DNA of 27,470 nt from Chloroflexota bacterium (GCA_902812455.1 CADDZH010000072.1:1-27470); one strand, 5' to 3'. Positions 7,396 to 14,622 are shown, numbered from the stretch's first letter. The notes: generated by a model not told the origin, from the letters alone. Translations and numbers: made by a program.

Positions 7396-9144
7396 CTAGC
7401 CCGCGACATCCCAGACGCGGGTGCCCCAGTTGGTCTGGAAGGCAGTGCCATTAACTATCTGCGTTGCTACTTGAGGAACGATATACTCGGACGCCATCCA
7501 GATATTCTGGCCGTTCGGATCGAGCGTTGCCCAGGAGTAGTCGCCCCAACGGCACTGCTGGGGGAAGCCCAGGGTGCAGGTGAAGCCAATATCAGGTCCC
7601 GATCCAAAACCGGTGATGTGAATGTTGCCAAAGGATCCACCATCTGAGGAGCGCAGGACATAGGCGGTACTGGGATTGAGCGTCGGGCTGGTCATGGAGA
7701 AGGCAATGCCGGTCGCCCCTTCTGCCGTATGCTCTATAGCCGGATAGACCAGGTAATTGCCTTGCGAGGCGACATAGCCTTGATGGGTAAACGATCCACC
7801 AGTAATGTTCCCGTTGTTGTCTACCTCTGGGTGAACTTCAAACCAGGCTAAGCCGTCAAAAGCGGCCGGAGAGCCTTTGAAAAGGACAGCCGTATCCAGC
7901 GCCGCCCATAAATGACCACCGATATACTGCACCTGCTGCATGCGGGAATCGTTACTGTAGGTAGCCAGCGAGAGGCCGTTGGTGGTGCGGGCAGGCACCG
8001 GATAAGCATAGAGTTCGCTGGTGATGGTCGTTGCGCTCAGGGTGGGTATGCCCCCAGCAGTGACGCTCGCAGTATTGCTGAGCGACCACAGGCCAAGAGT
8101 TTTACTGATTGTGTTCGGATCCTCTTGAGCATCAATGTACGGGAACGAGTTCAGCAGAAACTCTTCGTCCACATTGCTGCTGGTAATCGCAGGCTGGAGA
8201 CCAACAATAGGGATACCGGCCAGCGAGAGGTTCAGAAAAGCGACTCCTGCAATGGTAGCGCTGCCTGCCACAAGCTCTGACTTCGAGAGGGCAATGAGGT
8301 CTGCCCCTGTCTCCAACGTGGTTGTGGAATTGAACTGATCAACGCTGATATACACGTTGTTCTCATCGATGCCCAGCTTGGGCTGATCGCCGAAGCAAGG
8401 GCACCCGCCAGCAACATTCGAGGCGAAAGTCGTATCGACGCGCACGACAAACTCCGTCAAATTGGTATGCAGGACGGCGACATCGACATGATTGGGGAAG
8501 AGGGTGGGCGTGTAGGCCAGCACGGTGAAGAACCACGCATTCGTGTTTGGGTCAAAGTAGCAGCGCGGATCGCTCACAAGCTCGCTGGGAGGTTCAGCGA
8601 AGAAGGTATTCAGGTTTTCCTTGCTACTGACCAGCGCACCGCCGGGCGTGTAGAATGCGATCACATCATTGATGATCTCACCCACCACTTTGGTTCCCGC
8701 CAGGAAACCGGTGCAAAGCCCCTGATCGGGTGGTTCCAGTATAAAGCCATTAACGTTGAAGCTGTCAACGCTATTAAGCCCATTGAAGTTATGCAGTACT
8801 GTGCTTGCATGGGAATCCACAACTGTGCTACCGGCCAGAGATGTATTTCCCTGGGTGCGAGCAGAGGAGGCTGCACCATGAGGCACTACAAAAGGCACTA
8901 AGGGTTTACGATGAGTTGGCGCTGCCCTGGATGCATTACTGGGATTAAACTGCCCGGCATAAGCCAGGTGTTCTATAAGGTGGCTCCCTGGAAAGGTAAC
9001 CAGAGAGGCAGCAGAATGGGCATAAGCAACCGCGCTACGGGTTATTCCTGCTACCATAAACGCACTGATGAGGGTTGCAATAACCAGGAACGACAGGAGA
9101 GGTCGAGAGAATGAGGCTGGCTTTGAGCCTGCGAATCTGCGCAT
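7396..9144 (-). CDS. Large secreted protein of unknown function
   Basis: A 582-residue protein with a signal peptide: basic MRRFAGSK start, hydrophobic core at about 15-35 and a likely cleavage after AYA near 42. The mature part is rich in Ser, Thr, Asn and Gly. It reads like a beta-propeller or beta-rich extracellular domain, with segments such as DPRCYFDPNTNAWFFT, CPCFGDQPKLGIDENNVYIS, YIGGHLWAALDT and WGDYSWATLDPNGQNIWMA. Several cysteines could form disulfides outside the cell. No catalytic motif is recognised. The ATG at 9144 follows a GGGGG ribosome site. A second exported protein lies upstream on the same strand (9387-9926), separated by hairpins, so the two are probably separate units. 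I do not recognise the family by name. Confidence 0.82.
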   Translation of the reverse strand: MRRFAGSKPASFSRPLLSFLVIATLISAFMVAGITRSAVAYAHSAASLVTFPGSHLIEHLAYAGQFNPSNASRAAPTHRKPLVPFVVPHGAASSARTQGNTSLAGSTVVDSHASTVLHNFNGLNSVDSFNVNGFILEPPDQGLCTGFLAGTKVVGEIINDVIAFYTPGGALVSSKENLNTFFAEPPSELVSDPRCYFDPNTNAWFFTVLAYTPTLFPNHVDVAVLHTNLTEFVVRVDTTFASNVAGGCPCFGDQPKLGIDENNVYISVDQFNSTTTLETGADLIALSKSELVAGSATIAGVAFLNLSLAGIPIVGLQPAITSSNVDEEFLLNSFPYIDAQEDPNTISKTLGLWSLSNTASVTAGGIPTLSATTITSELYAYPVPARTTNGLSLATYSNDSRMQQVQYIGGHLWAALDTAVLFKGSPAAFDGLAWFEVHPEVDNNGNITGGSFTHQGYVASQGNYLVYPAIEHTAEGATGIAFSMTSPTLNPSTAYVLRSSDGGSFGNIHITGFGSGPDIGFTCTLGFPQQCRWGDYSWATLDPNGQNIWMASEYIVPQVATQIVNGTAFQTNWGTRVWDVAG

Positions 9145-9238
9145 AGATTGGTACCCCCACTTTCAAGCTAACGGGTGAAATAGTAGGATTACAAAGCGCT
9201 ACAAACCGCTAATGCTACAGATTGCTAACAGGAAGGAC

Positions 9239-9268
9239 GTTTTGATGTTGCCCCAGAGCCATCAAAAC
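9239..9268 (-). other. Hairpin in the upstream region of the secreted protein gene
   Basis: GTTTTGATG and CATCAAAAC form a perfect 9-bp stem with a 12-nt loop. Between it and the gene lie two similar direct repeats, GCTACAAACCGCTA and GCTACAGATTGCTA (9199-9227). This may be a regulatory site or leader structure. No specific regulator can be named. Confidence 0.35.
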
Positions 9269-9280
9269 CAGGGATGAATT

Positions 9281-9314
9281 ACCCCCTCATCATTATAGAA
9301 TGATAGAGGGGGTT
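9281..9314 (-). terminator. Probable terminator downstream of the lipoprotein gene
   Basis: A 13-14-bp near-perfect hairpin (CCCCCTCATCATT against AATGATAGAGGGGG, one bulge). It follows the minus-strand lipoprotein gene by about 70 nt. The U-tract after it is weak, so termination efficiency is uncertain. Confidence 0.5.
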
Positions 9315-9386
9315 ATGCAAGAGGTGAAGGATTGTTTCAGAGGCCCACTTCCCGCATTTGTAAAGATGAGCGGGATACAAAGGCAG

Positions 9387-9926
9387 CTACCTCACATCGA
9401 AGGTAAACGGCACTCTCAGAATGTACATTGGACACATCTGGCCCTTCTTGCAGATGGGCCTTCCTATGAAATTCAGTTGCGTGGTGCCGGTGCCGGCAGC
9501 AACAAAGCGCCAGACACAGGCTTTTTCTGCCATTGCAGTATAGCCAGGAATTGATTGCAGTTGCAGTACTCCTTGAGAAGTCGTGGGGCCTTGCCACGAC
9601 TGCCCAAAGGGCAAGCGTACTTCTATGATATCGCCAGTATGCGCGGTGATCGTGCTGTTGCTATTTTTGAACTGAACGATCACATTTGGCGTGCCCTGTG
9701 GCGGATTTGCCGGGGTTCCATTGGGGCAGCCGTAAGGCGCGCCAGAACCAACTACCTTTACCGGCCCTGTTGTTGGCGTAGTTCCACTTCCTGCTCCTGT
9801 ACCCGGGTTTGTGCCGCACGCTGCAAGCACAAAAGTGAGCACGAGCGCGAGCGGAACCGTCAATAAGACAGATTTCCTGCGGATCATACCAGAACGTTGT
9901 CGCTGATTACTTTTCATTCTATACAT
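9387..9926 (-). CDS. Lipoprotein with a chagasin-like (I42-type) C-terminal domain
   Basis: A 179-residue exported lipoprotein. AAGGAG at 9935-9940 lies 8 nt before the ATG at 9926. A basic N-terminus and hydrophobic stretch (19-35) lead to the lipobox LAAC with Cys37, followed by a Gly/Thr/Pro linker (38-62). The folded part at about 75-179 carries ITAHTGDIIEVRLPFGQSW, AEKACVWRFVAAGTGTTQL and FIGRPICKKGQMC. This pattern (GD-x-EV-x-LP, a W/F plus A-x-G-x-G-x-x-L strand, then a basic segment before the C-terminus) resembles chagasin-like cysteine protease inhibitors of MEROPS family I42, but the typical NPTTGYxW loop is not intact. Inhibitor function is therefore a guess; surface lipoprotein is secure. 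Confidence 0.8.
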   Translation of the reverse strand: MYRMKSNQRQRSGMIRRKSVLLTVPLALVLTFVLAACGTNPGTGAGSGTTPTTGPVKVVGSGAPYGCPNGTPANPPQGTPNVIVQFKNSNSTITAHTGDIIEVRLPFGQSWQGPTTSQGVLQLQSIPGYTAMAEKACVWRFVAAGTGTTQLNFIGRPICKKGQMCPMYILRVPFTFDVR

Positions 9927-10111
9927 TTGCCGAACTCCTTATCACTTCTTTACCGGCCTGTATAGCCGTCCAATGTCAAAACGTTTCATCCTGGTGAAAA
10001 GTTCCCGGCCTCGGGCAGCATCTAGCTGCTACCAACCAGTATGAACGTACAGGCGTTCGTCGTTTGCATGATTCGGATGGTTGTTTAAGGATGGGTGCTT
10101 AAGTAAGGTTT

Positions 10112-10708
10112 TTATGCCCGGATTGCGAGCATAGCCAGCAGCTCTTCGGCATCCGTGAGGAAACGATGAGAAGGAAGGACCTGGTGAACGAGGCCCAGGC
10201 GCAGGGCTTCAGCGGCGCTAATTGTCTCTCCTGTGAGCACCAGGCGCATGGTAGCATGAAGACCTATCAAGGAGGGGAAATAAACGGCGGCAACAGGCGG
10301 GAAAACGCCCAGCGATATCTCTGGCAGACCAAAGGTGGCATCCTCATGAGCAATGACGGTATCGCAGAGAGCGGCTAATTCGCAGCCGCCGCCAAGAGCG
10401 TACCCTTTGACGAGAGCCACGGTAGGGATGTTGTGCGAGCGCAGCTCTTCGAAGGCAGCGCAGTTATCATGTACGGCCCGCAGCATCTCTTTCTCGCGGC
10501 CATCCAGGTGATCGCGAATATCGACTCCGGCGCAAAAGGCTCGCTCACCGGCTCCAGTGATCACAACCAGGTGCGGCGGGTTCTTGATAGCGTCTCGCAT
10601 GGTTTGAGAGAGCTGGTCGAGCATGTCGATGGTCAGGATGTTGAGCGGCGGGTGATCGAGGATGAGCCAGAGGATTTCGTTGTGGCGGCGCGTGCGAATG
10701 TAGGACAT
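10112..10708 (-). CDS. Short enoyl-CoA hydratase/isomerase family protein
   Basis: A crotonase-family protein of 198 residues, about 60 short of normal, lacking the C-terminal helical region used for trimer contacts and active-site closure. The core is intact: AFCAGVDIRDH (58-67), KGYALGGGCELAALCD with Glu110, and LPEISLGVFPPVAAVYFP with Glu130. The FPPVAAV stretch replaces the usual PGAGGTQ and recalls dienoyl-CoA hydratases of the Dch/BzdW type, though this is weak evidence. The Met at 10708 is chosen because residues before it are translated repeat sequence. It lies 354 nt downstream of the larger hydratase gene, with repeats between. No frame downstream restores the missing end. It may be a functional short variant or a decayed copy. 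Confidence 0.75.
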   Translation of the reverse strand: MSYIRTRRHNEILWLILDHPPLNILTIDMLDQLSQTMRDAIKNPPHLVVITGAGERAFCAGVDIRDHLDGREKEMLRAVHDNCAAFEELRSHNIPTVALVKGYALGGGCELAALCDTVIAHEDATFGLPEISLGVFPPVAAVYFPSLIGLHATMRLVLTGETISAAEALRLGLVHQVLPSHRFLTDAEELLAMLAIRA

Positions 10709-10740
10709 AAAACTATCACCATTTACTGCAAGAAATTTAA

Positions 10741-10810
10741 TGTCATGCTGAGCGCAGCGAAGCATCCGCTGACCGTGGACAGAGATCCTTCGCTTCGCTC
10801 AGGATGACAT
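10741..10810. repeat. Palindromic repeat, family B
   Basis: TGTCATGCTGAGCGCAGCGA at one end and the reverse complement of TGTCATCCTGAGCGAAGCGA at the other form a long imperfect palindrome (about 23 of 26 paired). Other copies lie at 10915-11039 and 14861-14929. These elements occupy the gene-free stretch 10709-11062. Confidence 0.8.
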
Positions 10811-10839
10811 GTGACACTGATTTTGATCGTCAAATTTCA

Positions 10840-10905
10840 TCATCGGCCCGCTATCCCGGCCATTTATCGTGCCCATCATCGATGAGTATGTTAACGACCA
10901 GGCTC
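10840..10905. repeat. Degenerate family A repeat fragment
   Basis: Read on the minus strand it contains GTTAAC, GGGCACGATAAATGGCCGG and GGGCCGATGATG. These match the centre and one arm of the family A elements with several changes. It lies between two family B copies. Confidence 0.4.
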
Positions 10906-10914
10906 GGTAATGTA

Positions 10915-11039
10915 TGTCATGTTGAGCGAGTGCAGCCCAGCCCTGAGCGCGTGAGCCGAAGCCCTGAACGCGCGTGAAGGGGAAGGGGAAGCATCCGCAG
11001 CCGATCGACAGAGATCCTTCGCTTCGCTCAGGATGACAT
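10915..11039. repeat. Palindromic repeat, family B (expanded copy)
   Basis: Begins TGTCATGTTGAGCGAG and ends with CTTCGCTTCGCTCAGGATGA, the inverted partner. About 55 nt of extra G/C-rich sequence lie in the middle relative to the other two copies. It lies just downstream of the hydratase gene at 11063 and may affect its mRNA 3' end. Confidence 0.75.
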
Positions 11040-11062
11040 GGGTATGCCTTCCTTAAAGGACG

Positions 11063-11863
11063 CTAGCGGCCGGTAAACTGGGCTTTCTCTTTAGAGATGT
11101 AGGCGGCAAGGCCGATCTTGGCATCTTCGCTCTGGAAGCAGAGTTGCTGCAGCTCGCGCTCGAGGGCCAGGCCATCGGCGAGGTCAACTTCGGCGCCTGA
11201 TTGTACGGAGCGCTTGATGCGCCCAACTGTGCGCGAGGCGCGATTGGGTGGGCAGAACTGGCGCGCGTAGTCCATTACCTGCTCCCAGTAGTTCTCCGGC
11301 TCATAGATGTAGTTGATGAGGCCAAGTTGCTGGGCTTCCTCGAAGCTGATCAGCTTGCCCTCGGTCATCATCTCGATAGCCTTGTTCTTGGGCAGGGCGC
11401 GCGCCATACGCTGTGTCCCGCCGGTGCCGGGGAGCACGCCAAGACTCACCTCGGGCAATCCAACTTTTCCGGCGTTGCGGCGAGCAATACGGATATCGCA
11501 GGCCAGGGCAATTTCGAGGCCACCACCAACGGTATGACCATTGAGGGCTGCAATGACGAGTTTGGGAGTCTGCTCCAGGCGCAGGAGCGTCTCGTTGGCG
11601 TGGAGGCAAAAATAGTATTTGAAGGTTGGGGTGACGTTATTGAGCATATCGATATCCGCGCCGGCACAGAAGAATCTTTCGCCCGCGCCGCGAACCACCA
11701 GTACATAAACGTTCTCATCGAAACGCGCCTGCAGGATAGCGTCGTCCAACTGGCGCATCATTTCATAGCTATAGGTGTTGGCTGGTGGACAGGTCAGTTC
11801 GATAATGGCAACGCCATCCGTGACGGTGTAGTTGACCAGTGTTCGCTCGGTTGTTGTGGTCAT
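11063..11863 (-). CDS. Enoyl-CoA hydratase/isomerase in the paa operon
   Basis: A full-length 266-residue crotonase-family protein. Motifs are FFCAGADIDML (64-74), LNGHTVGGGLEIALACD with Glu117, and GLPEVSLGVLPGTGGTQRM with Glu138, so both catalytic glutamates are present. Its ATG shares a 4-nt ATGA overlap with the stop of the upstream zinc-ribbon gene (11860-11863) and follows AAAGGAAG, which points to translational coupling. Position at the end of the paaA-D-B-C cluster suggests it processes epoxide or ring-opened CoA intermediates, as PaaG or PaaF do, but which of the two is not resolved from sequence. It differs clearly from the hydratase at 132. Confidence 0.9.
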   Translation of the reverse strand: MTTTTERTLVNYTVTDGVAIIELTCPPANTYSYEMMRQLDDAILQARFDENVYVLVVRGAGERFFCAGADIDMLNNVTPTFKYYFCLHANETLLRLEQTPKLVIAALNGHTVGGGLEIALACDIRIARRNAGKVGLPEVSLGVLPGTGGTQRMARALPKNKAIEMMTEGKLISFEEAQQLGLINYIYEPENYWEQVMDYARQFCPPNRASRTVGRIKRSVQSGAEVDLADGLALERELQQLCFQSEDAKIGLAAYISKEKAQFTGR

Positions 11864-12066
11864 CGTTGGTCTTCCTTTCGTGCTGCATAGTCGGCAAGGA
11901 CATCATCGTCCTTGATCCGCTCAAAGGGTGTATGACAATCGTTACAATAATACTGGACGGTCAGCAACTGCTGGCCGAACGCAGAGAAGAACTCAGTATT
12001 CTGCGAGCCGCAATAAGGGCAGATTACCTCCGTCTTTGATTCCGCTTCATTGCTATTATATCCCAT
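11860..12066 (-). CDS. Stand-alone zinc ribbon, probable split C-terminal half of PaaD
   Basis: A 68-residue protein with a four-cysteine zinc ribbon: Cys16-Pro-Tyr-Cys19-Gly-Ser and Cys41-Asn-Asp-Cys44, followed by H-T-P-F-E-R-I-K. The pattern CPYCGS...FG...YYCNDCHTPFERIK matches the C-terminal tail of full-length PaaD proteins as I know them (CPxCGS...FG...CxxCxxPFExxK). The PaaD gene in this operon (13245-13598) ends before that tail. The start at 12066, 5 nt after the paaC stop, is preferred. An earlier in-frame Met at 12102 would overlap paaC by 31 nt. It overlaps the next gene by ATGA. Likely role: partner of the DUF59 protein in maturing the epoxidase metal centre (inference). Confidence 0.8.
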   Translation of the reverse strand: MGYNSNEAESKTEVICPYCGSQNTEFFSAFGQQLLTVQYYCNDCHTPFERIKDDDVLADYAARKEDQR

Positions 12067-12071
12067 AGACA

Positions 12072-12833
12072 CTATCTCAATCTCCTGGCTGTGGCATCCC
12101 ATGTATCCCAGGGAAGCTGCTGCGTGAGCTCCCAGCGCTTGGTGCTGGCGTTGAATGTTACAGGGATATCGATTTCCAGGCTGCTCAACGTGGGCATAAT
12201 TTTTTGCAGGTAACGAGAACGCAACTCATCAGGTGTCGCATCAATGATGCCCTCATCGTAAAGCTGCCGCATGACAGGATCATCATCCGGGCCGAACCAG
12301 CATAGCGTTTCGGTCCAGAGGCGTTCAAGCGAGGAAATAAGCGCTGCGCGCACAGCGCCACCTGCTTTAGCAAGGCGACGCACCCAGGCCTCGCCATGCA
12401 TGAAATGAATGCGCTCCTCCTGCACGATCTTGCGAGACCTGCCGCGCAACGGCTCGTAGCTGGAGTTCTGGGCCGCCTCGAAAAAGGTGGTGAGAGCAGT
12501 ATCCAGGAGAAAATTGGTGGCAACGAAATCGGACCAGCCACGGAAATCAGTATCAAGAAAGGCAAGGTGATAGTGCAGCGTGCGCGTCATGGGATCGACC
12601 TGACCAGGATCGGCCTCGGCCTGGACAAAGTCTTCGAGGAGCGGATAGAGCGTGCGAGCATGGCCAAGCTCATCCTGCGTCATAGCGGCGGCGGCAACAG
12701 CGGCTTCGAGAGCGGGAGCACCGTTACTCCAGAAGGCGTAGCGCCGCCCGATAGCGTGCTTGTTGTCGGCCAATGACGAGAGCATGGCGAAGAGCGCCGC
12801 ATTGTCTATATGCGTTGTTGCATGTGTGCTCAT
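12072..12833 (-). CDS. paaC: Phenylacetyl-CoA 1,2-epoxidase subunit PaaC
   Basis: A 253-residue ferritin-like four-helix protein, normal length for PaaC, the structural partner of PaaA. Motifs are MTQDELGHAR with Glu55 and His58, and QEERIHFMHGEAW with Glu140 and His143. Glu43 and Asp111 are also suitably placed, so a complete carboxylate/histidine set for a di-iron site appears present. The E. coli PaaC that I recall has LGQAR instead of ELGHAR and binds no iron, so this is the Firmicute/Deinococcus-like type. AAGGAAA precedes the ATG at 12833. It is separated from paaB by a 163-nt gap filled by a repeat, while its downstream neighbour is 5 nt away. A PaaA-like paralogue is the alternative reading. 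Confidence 0.88.
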   Translation of the reverse strand: MSTHATTHIDNAALFAMLSSLADNKHAIGRRYAFWSNGAPALEAAVAAAAMTQDELGHARTLYPLLEDFVQAEADPGQVDPMTRTLHYHLAFLDTDFRGWSDFVATNFLLDTALTTFFEAAQNSSYEPLRGRSRKIVQEERIHFMHGEAWVRRLAKAGGAVRAALISSLERLWTETLCWFGPDDDPVMRQLYDEGIIDATPDELRSRYLQKIMPTLSSLEIDIPVTFNASTKRWELTQQLPWDTWDATARRLR

Positions 12834-12854
12834 ATTGTTTTCCTTTTACCCAGT

Positions 12855-12983
12855 GCGATTATGAACTTTACCTATTAAACTTACCAATGGCATGATCTGG
12901 ATATGGGCCGATGAATCGGCGGTGGGCACGATCAATCGGCCCCTACAGTGATGGTGGCACATTTCGTTAATCCTCATAATCGC
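12855..12983. repeat. MITE-like element, family A, inside the paa operon
   Basis: A 129-nt element with ends GCGATTATGAACTTTACC and the reverse complement of GCGATTATGAGGATTAACG. The core is GGGCCGATGAATCGGCGGTG and ACGATCAATCGGCCCCTACAG. It fills nearly the whole gap between the paaB stop (12997) and the paaC start (12833), and may fold in the mRNA. Confidence 0.75.
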
Positions 12984-12996
12984 AGCGGTACATCAA

Positions 12997-13248
12997 TCAA
13001 GATTCGAACACGGTGACGATACAATGGCGCGGGATGATGACCATCTCGACCCAGGCGAACTCGTCGAAGATACTCTGGGCATAGACCTTTGCCAGCTCCA
13101 CGTCGTCGGCCATGACGTTGCCGATTTCATGGAGTGGCTCATCATATTTGCGTCGCGCGTACACATGCCAGACCTGTCGCTCGTTGAGCGCCTGGCGTCG
13201 TGGCACTGCGCTCTCCTCTGCCATTGTGTTTGATGTTGTGCTACTCAT
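12997..13248 (-). CDS. paaB: Phenylacetyl-CoA 1,2-epoxidase subunit PaaB
   Basis: An 83-residue small subunit of the PaaABC(E) multicomponent monooxygenase. The conserved region starts near residue 25: QVWHVYARRKYDEPLHEIGN, VMADDVELAKVYAQSIFDE and WVEMVIIPRH. This matches PaaB (a W/Y-x-V-[FY]-x-R-x-K-x(4)-L-H opening, then an A-x-D-x-x-A-x-x-x-A helix and a final strand). The first 20 residues are a variable Ser/Thr-rich extension. The ATG overlaps the paaD stop by ATGA (13245-13248), so the two are translationally coupled. PaaB bridges PaaAC heterodimers in E. coli (established). Confidence 0.88.
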   Translation of the reverse strand: MSSTTSNTMAEESAVPRRQALNERQVWHVYARRKYDEPLHEIGNVMADDVELAKVYAQSIFDEFAWVEMVIIPRHCIVTVFES

Positions 13249-13598
13249 GCCGAGATCCCCCAGGTACGCATAATCTCGATGCCCTCCTCGCTCAGCCGGG
13301 CCTTAGTCCACACCGGATCCCATACGATCTCGATATTGACCTGCTCCACACCTGGCTCCTGCAGCAGGCGGGCGCGAATGTCGTCCATGATAAAGTCCAT
13401 GGCGGGACAGCCCATAGCCGTAAAGGTGAGCTTGATGTCTACAATGCCATTGTGCTCCTTGAGATCGACGATCAGCCCCATATCAACCACGCTGATGGGA
13501 ATTTCGGGGTCCATGACCTCGCGCAAGGCATCCCACAGCGCCGGGCAAGAGCTATCACCGGGACGATGGGTTTGTAAGGATGGATACGTGGTTGTCAT
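13245..13598 (-). CDS. paaD: PaaD-type DUF59 (MIP18) protein, lacking the zinc-ribbon tail
   Basis: A 117-residue DUF59/MIP18-family protein. Key segments are WDALREVMDPEIPISVVDMG (22-41), the conserved cysteine Cys64 in TAMGCPAMDFI, and the PaaD-typical VWDPVWTKARLSEEGIEIM near the end, closing with WGISA. Full-length PaaD proteins usually run on for about 45 more residues with a CxxC...CxxC ribbon. Here the frame stops immediately, and a ribbon of that kind is encoded about 1.2 kb downstream at 11860-12066. It overlaps paaA and paaB by ATGA at both ends. PaaD is thought to help assemble the iron centre of the epoxidase. Confidence 0.88.
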   Translation of the reverse strand: MTTTYPSLQTHRPGDSSCPALWDALREVMDPEIPISVVDMGLIVDLKEHNGIVDIKLTFTAMGCPAMDFIMDDIRARLLQEPGVEQVNIEIVWDPVWTKARLSEEGIEIMRTWGISA

Positions 13599-14548
13599 GC
13601 CTGCTGCTCCAGGAGACGTAACATCTCTCTCTTCCCGCGCTGGATCATGCCAACAAATTCCTCATTGCTGGGGCCGCGAGCCTTCCAGCGCTTCAAGACA
13701 TCGTCCCAGGTGCAGGGGCCTTCTTCGAGCAGCCAGCGCTTGGCCCTGGCGTCAAAATGGGCCGGGAAGGGACAATCGAGTACATATTTCTTCTGGGCCT
13801 CGTCATAATGCGCAGGCACCTTCAGTTGCAGCTCTTCGCACAGTGGGACGGCAGTAGACATCCAGATCTGGCGCAGTTCGTCGTTGCTGTGACCCTTAAA
13901 GCCGTAATCAAGCTGCTCGGTGTGCGTCTTGAGGTCATCAGGAAGGCCGAACCACTCAACGGTCAACAGGAACATCCAGTCTACGGCTCTCTGCAACTCC
14001 TCATGGCCGTCCTGCGTCTGATTGATTTTGCGCATATTCTGCTCGCCATGGCGCAGGTGGAAGGTTTCCTCTTTGTCTACTTTGACCAGGGCGCGCTTCC
14101 AGGGACCAAAAGTGGTGCTCTGGTAAACGTCGCCGAGCAAGGTGTAGCCGGCGCGATCATAGAAGGCGTTGGCGACGATCAGCTCGACCCAGCTATCCAG
14201 GGGCACATCGAAGGCATAGGGGTACTTGAATTGACGGGGATCGCGCTCGAAGATCAGTTTATCGGTGTCCACGCCCAGGTCTCGCATCAGGCGATAGGCG
14301 ATATGGGCATGGCCTAACTCATCCTGGATAATCGACATTGCCGATCCAAAAGCGTTGAGCGAGGGAGCGTGCACGGCGGCGTGATAATACGCCGGTGCGC
14401 TGATCAGCTCGGTATCGGCTGAGACGGTCAGGATGCGCTTCATGCCCTCCAGGTAGACCGGACTCATCTGGTCAATAGACTCGATCAACTGCTGCTTATG
14501 AATACGCTGGCGCACGAATTCTTCGCTCTGCAAGGCGATGGCACTCAT
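13595..14548 (-). CDS. paaA: Phenylacetyl-CoA 1,2-epoxidase catalytic subunit PaaA
   Basis: A 317-residue di-iron oxygenase subunit, which with PaaB and PaaC turns phenylacetyl-CoA into the ring 1,2-epoxide. The ligand pattern is complete: Glu47, Glu77-x-x-His80 in IIQDELGHAH, Asp131, and Glu161-x-x-His164 in VDKEETFHLRHGE. Other family stretches are FERDPRQFKYPYAFDVPLDS (100-119) and the C-terminal GPCTWDDVLKRWKARGPSNE. The start at 14548 follows AGGAG at an 8-nt spacing; an in-frame Met upstream at 14590 has no such support. It is the first gene of the paa operon, behind a strong promoter, and overlaps paaD by 4 nt. No reductase paaE follows, so electrons must come from a reductase encoded elsewhere. 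Confidence 0.93.
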   Translation of the reverse strand: MSAIALQSEEFVRQRIHKQQLIESIDQMSPVYLEGMKRILTVSADTELISAPAYYHAAVHAPSLNAFGSAMSIIQDELGHAHIAYRLMRDLGVDTDKLIFERDPRQFKYPYAFDVPLDSWVELIVANAFYDRAGYTLLGDVYQSTTFGPWKRALVKVDKEETFHLRHGEQNMRKINQTQDGHEELQRAVDWMFLLTVEWFGLPDDLKTHTEQLDYGFKGHSNDELRQIWMSTAVPLCEELQLKVPAHYDEAQKKYVLDCPFPAHFDARAKRWLLEEGPCTWDDVLKRWKARGPSNEEFVGMIQRGKREMLRLLEQQA

Positions 14549-14598
14549 TGTCGCTGCTCCTCGTTCTGGATAATCGTTGCACGCTTGCACACTACGTT

Positions 14599-14618
14599 TA
14601 TATCTCTATATGGATATA
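14599..14618 (-). promoter_or_regulatory. Palindromic operator candidate of the paa operon
   Basis: TATATC, an 8-nt spacer and GATATA form an inverted repeat at the expected transcription start, just downstream of the paaA -10 element. A TetR-type regulator such as PaaR, or a GntR protein, would be a natural partner, but no regulator gene is in the window. Arms are short and AT-rich, so chance is possible. Confidence 0.4.
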
Positions 14619-14622
14619 TCAA

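Noticed and set aside
9300..9554. Plus-strand reading frame over the lipoprotein gene
   Set aside because: No ribosome site or protein resemblance; the minus-strand lipoprotein with lipobox explains the region.
10709..10765. Longer N-terminus of the short hydratase
   Set aside because: The extra residues are translated from the family B repeat.
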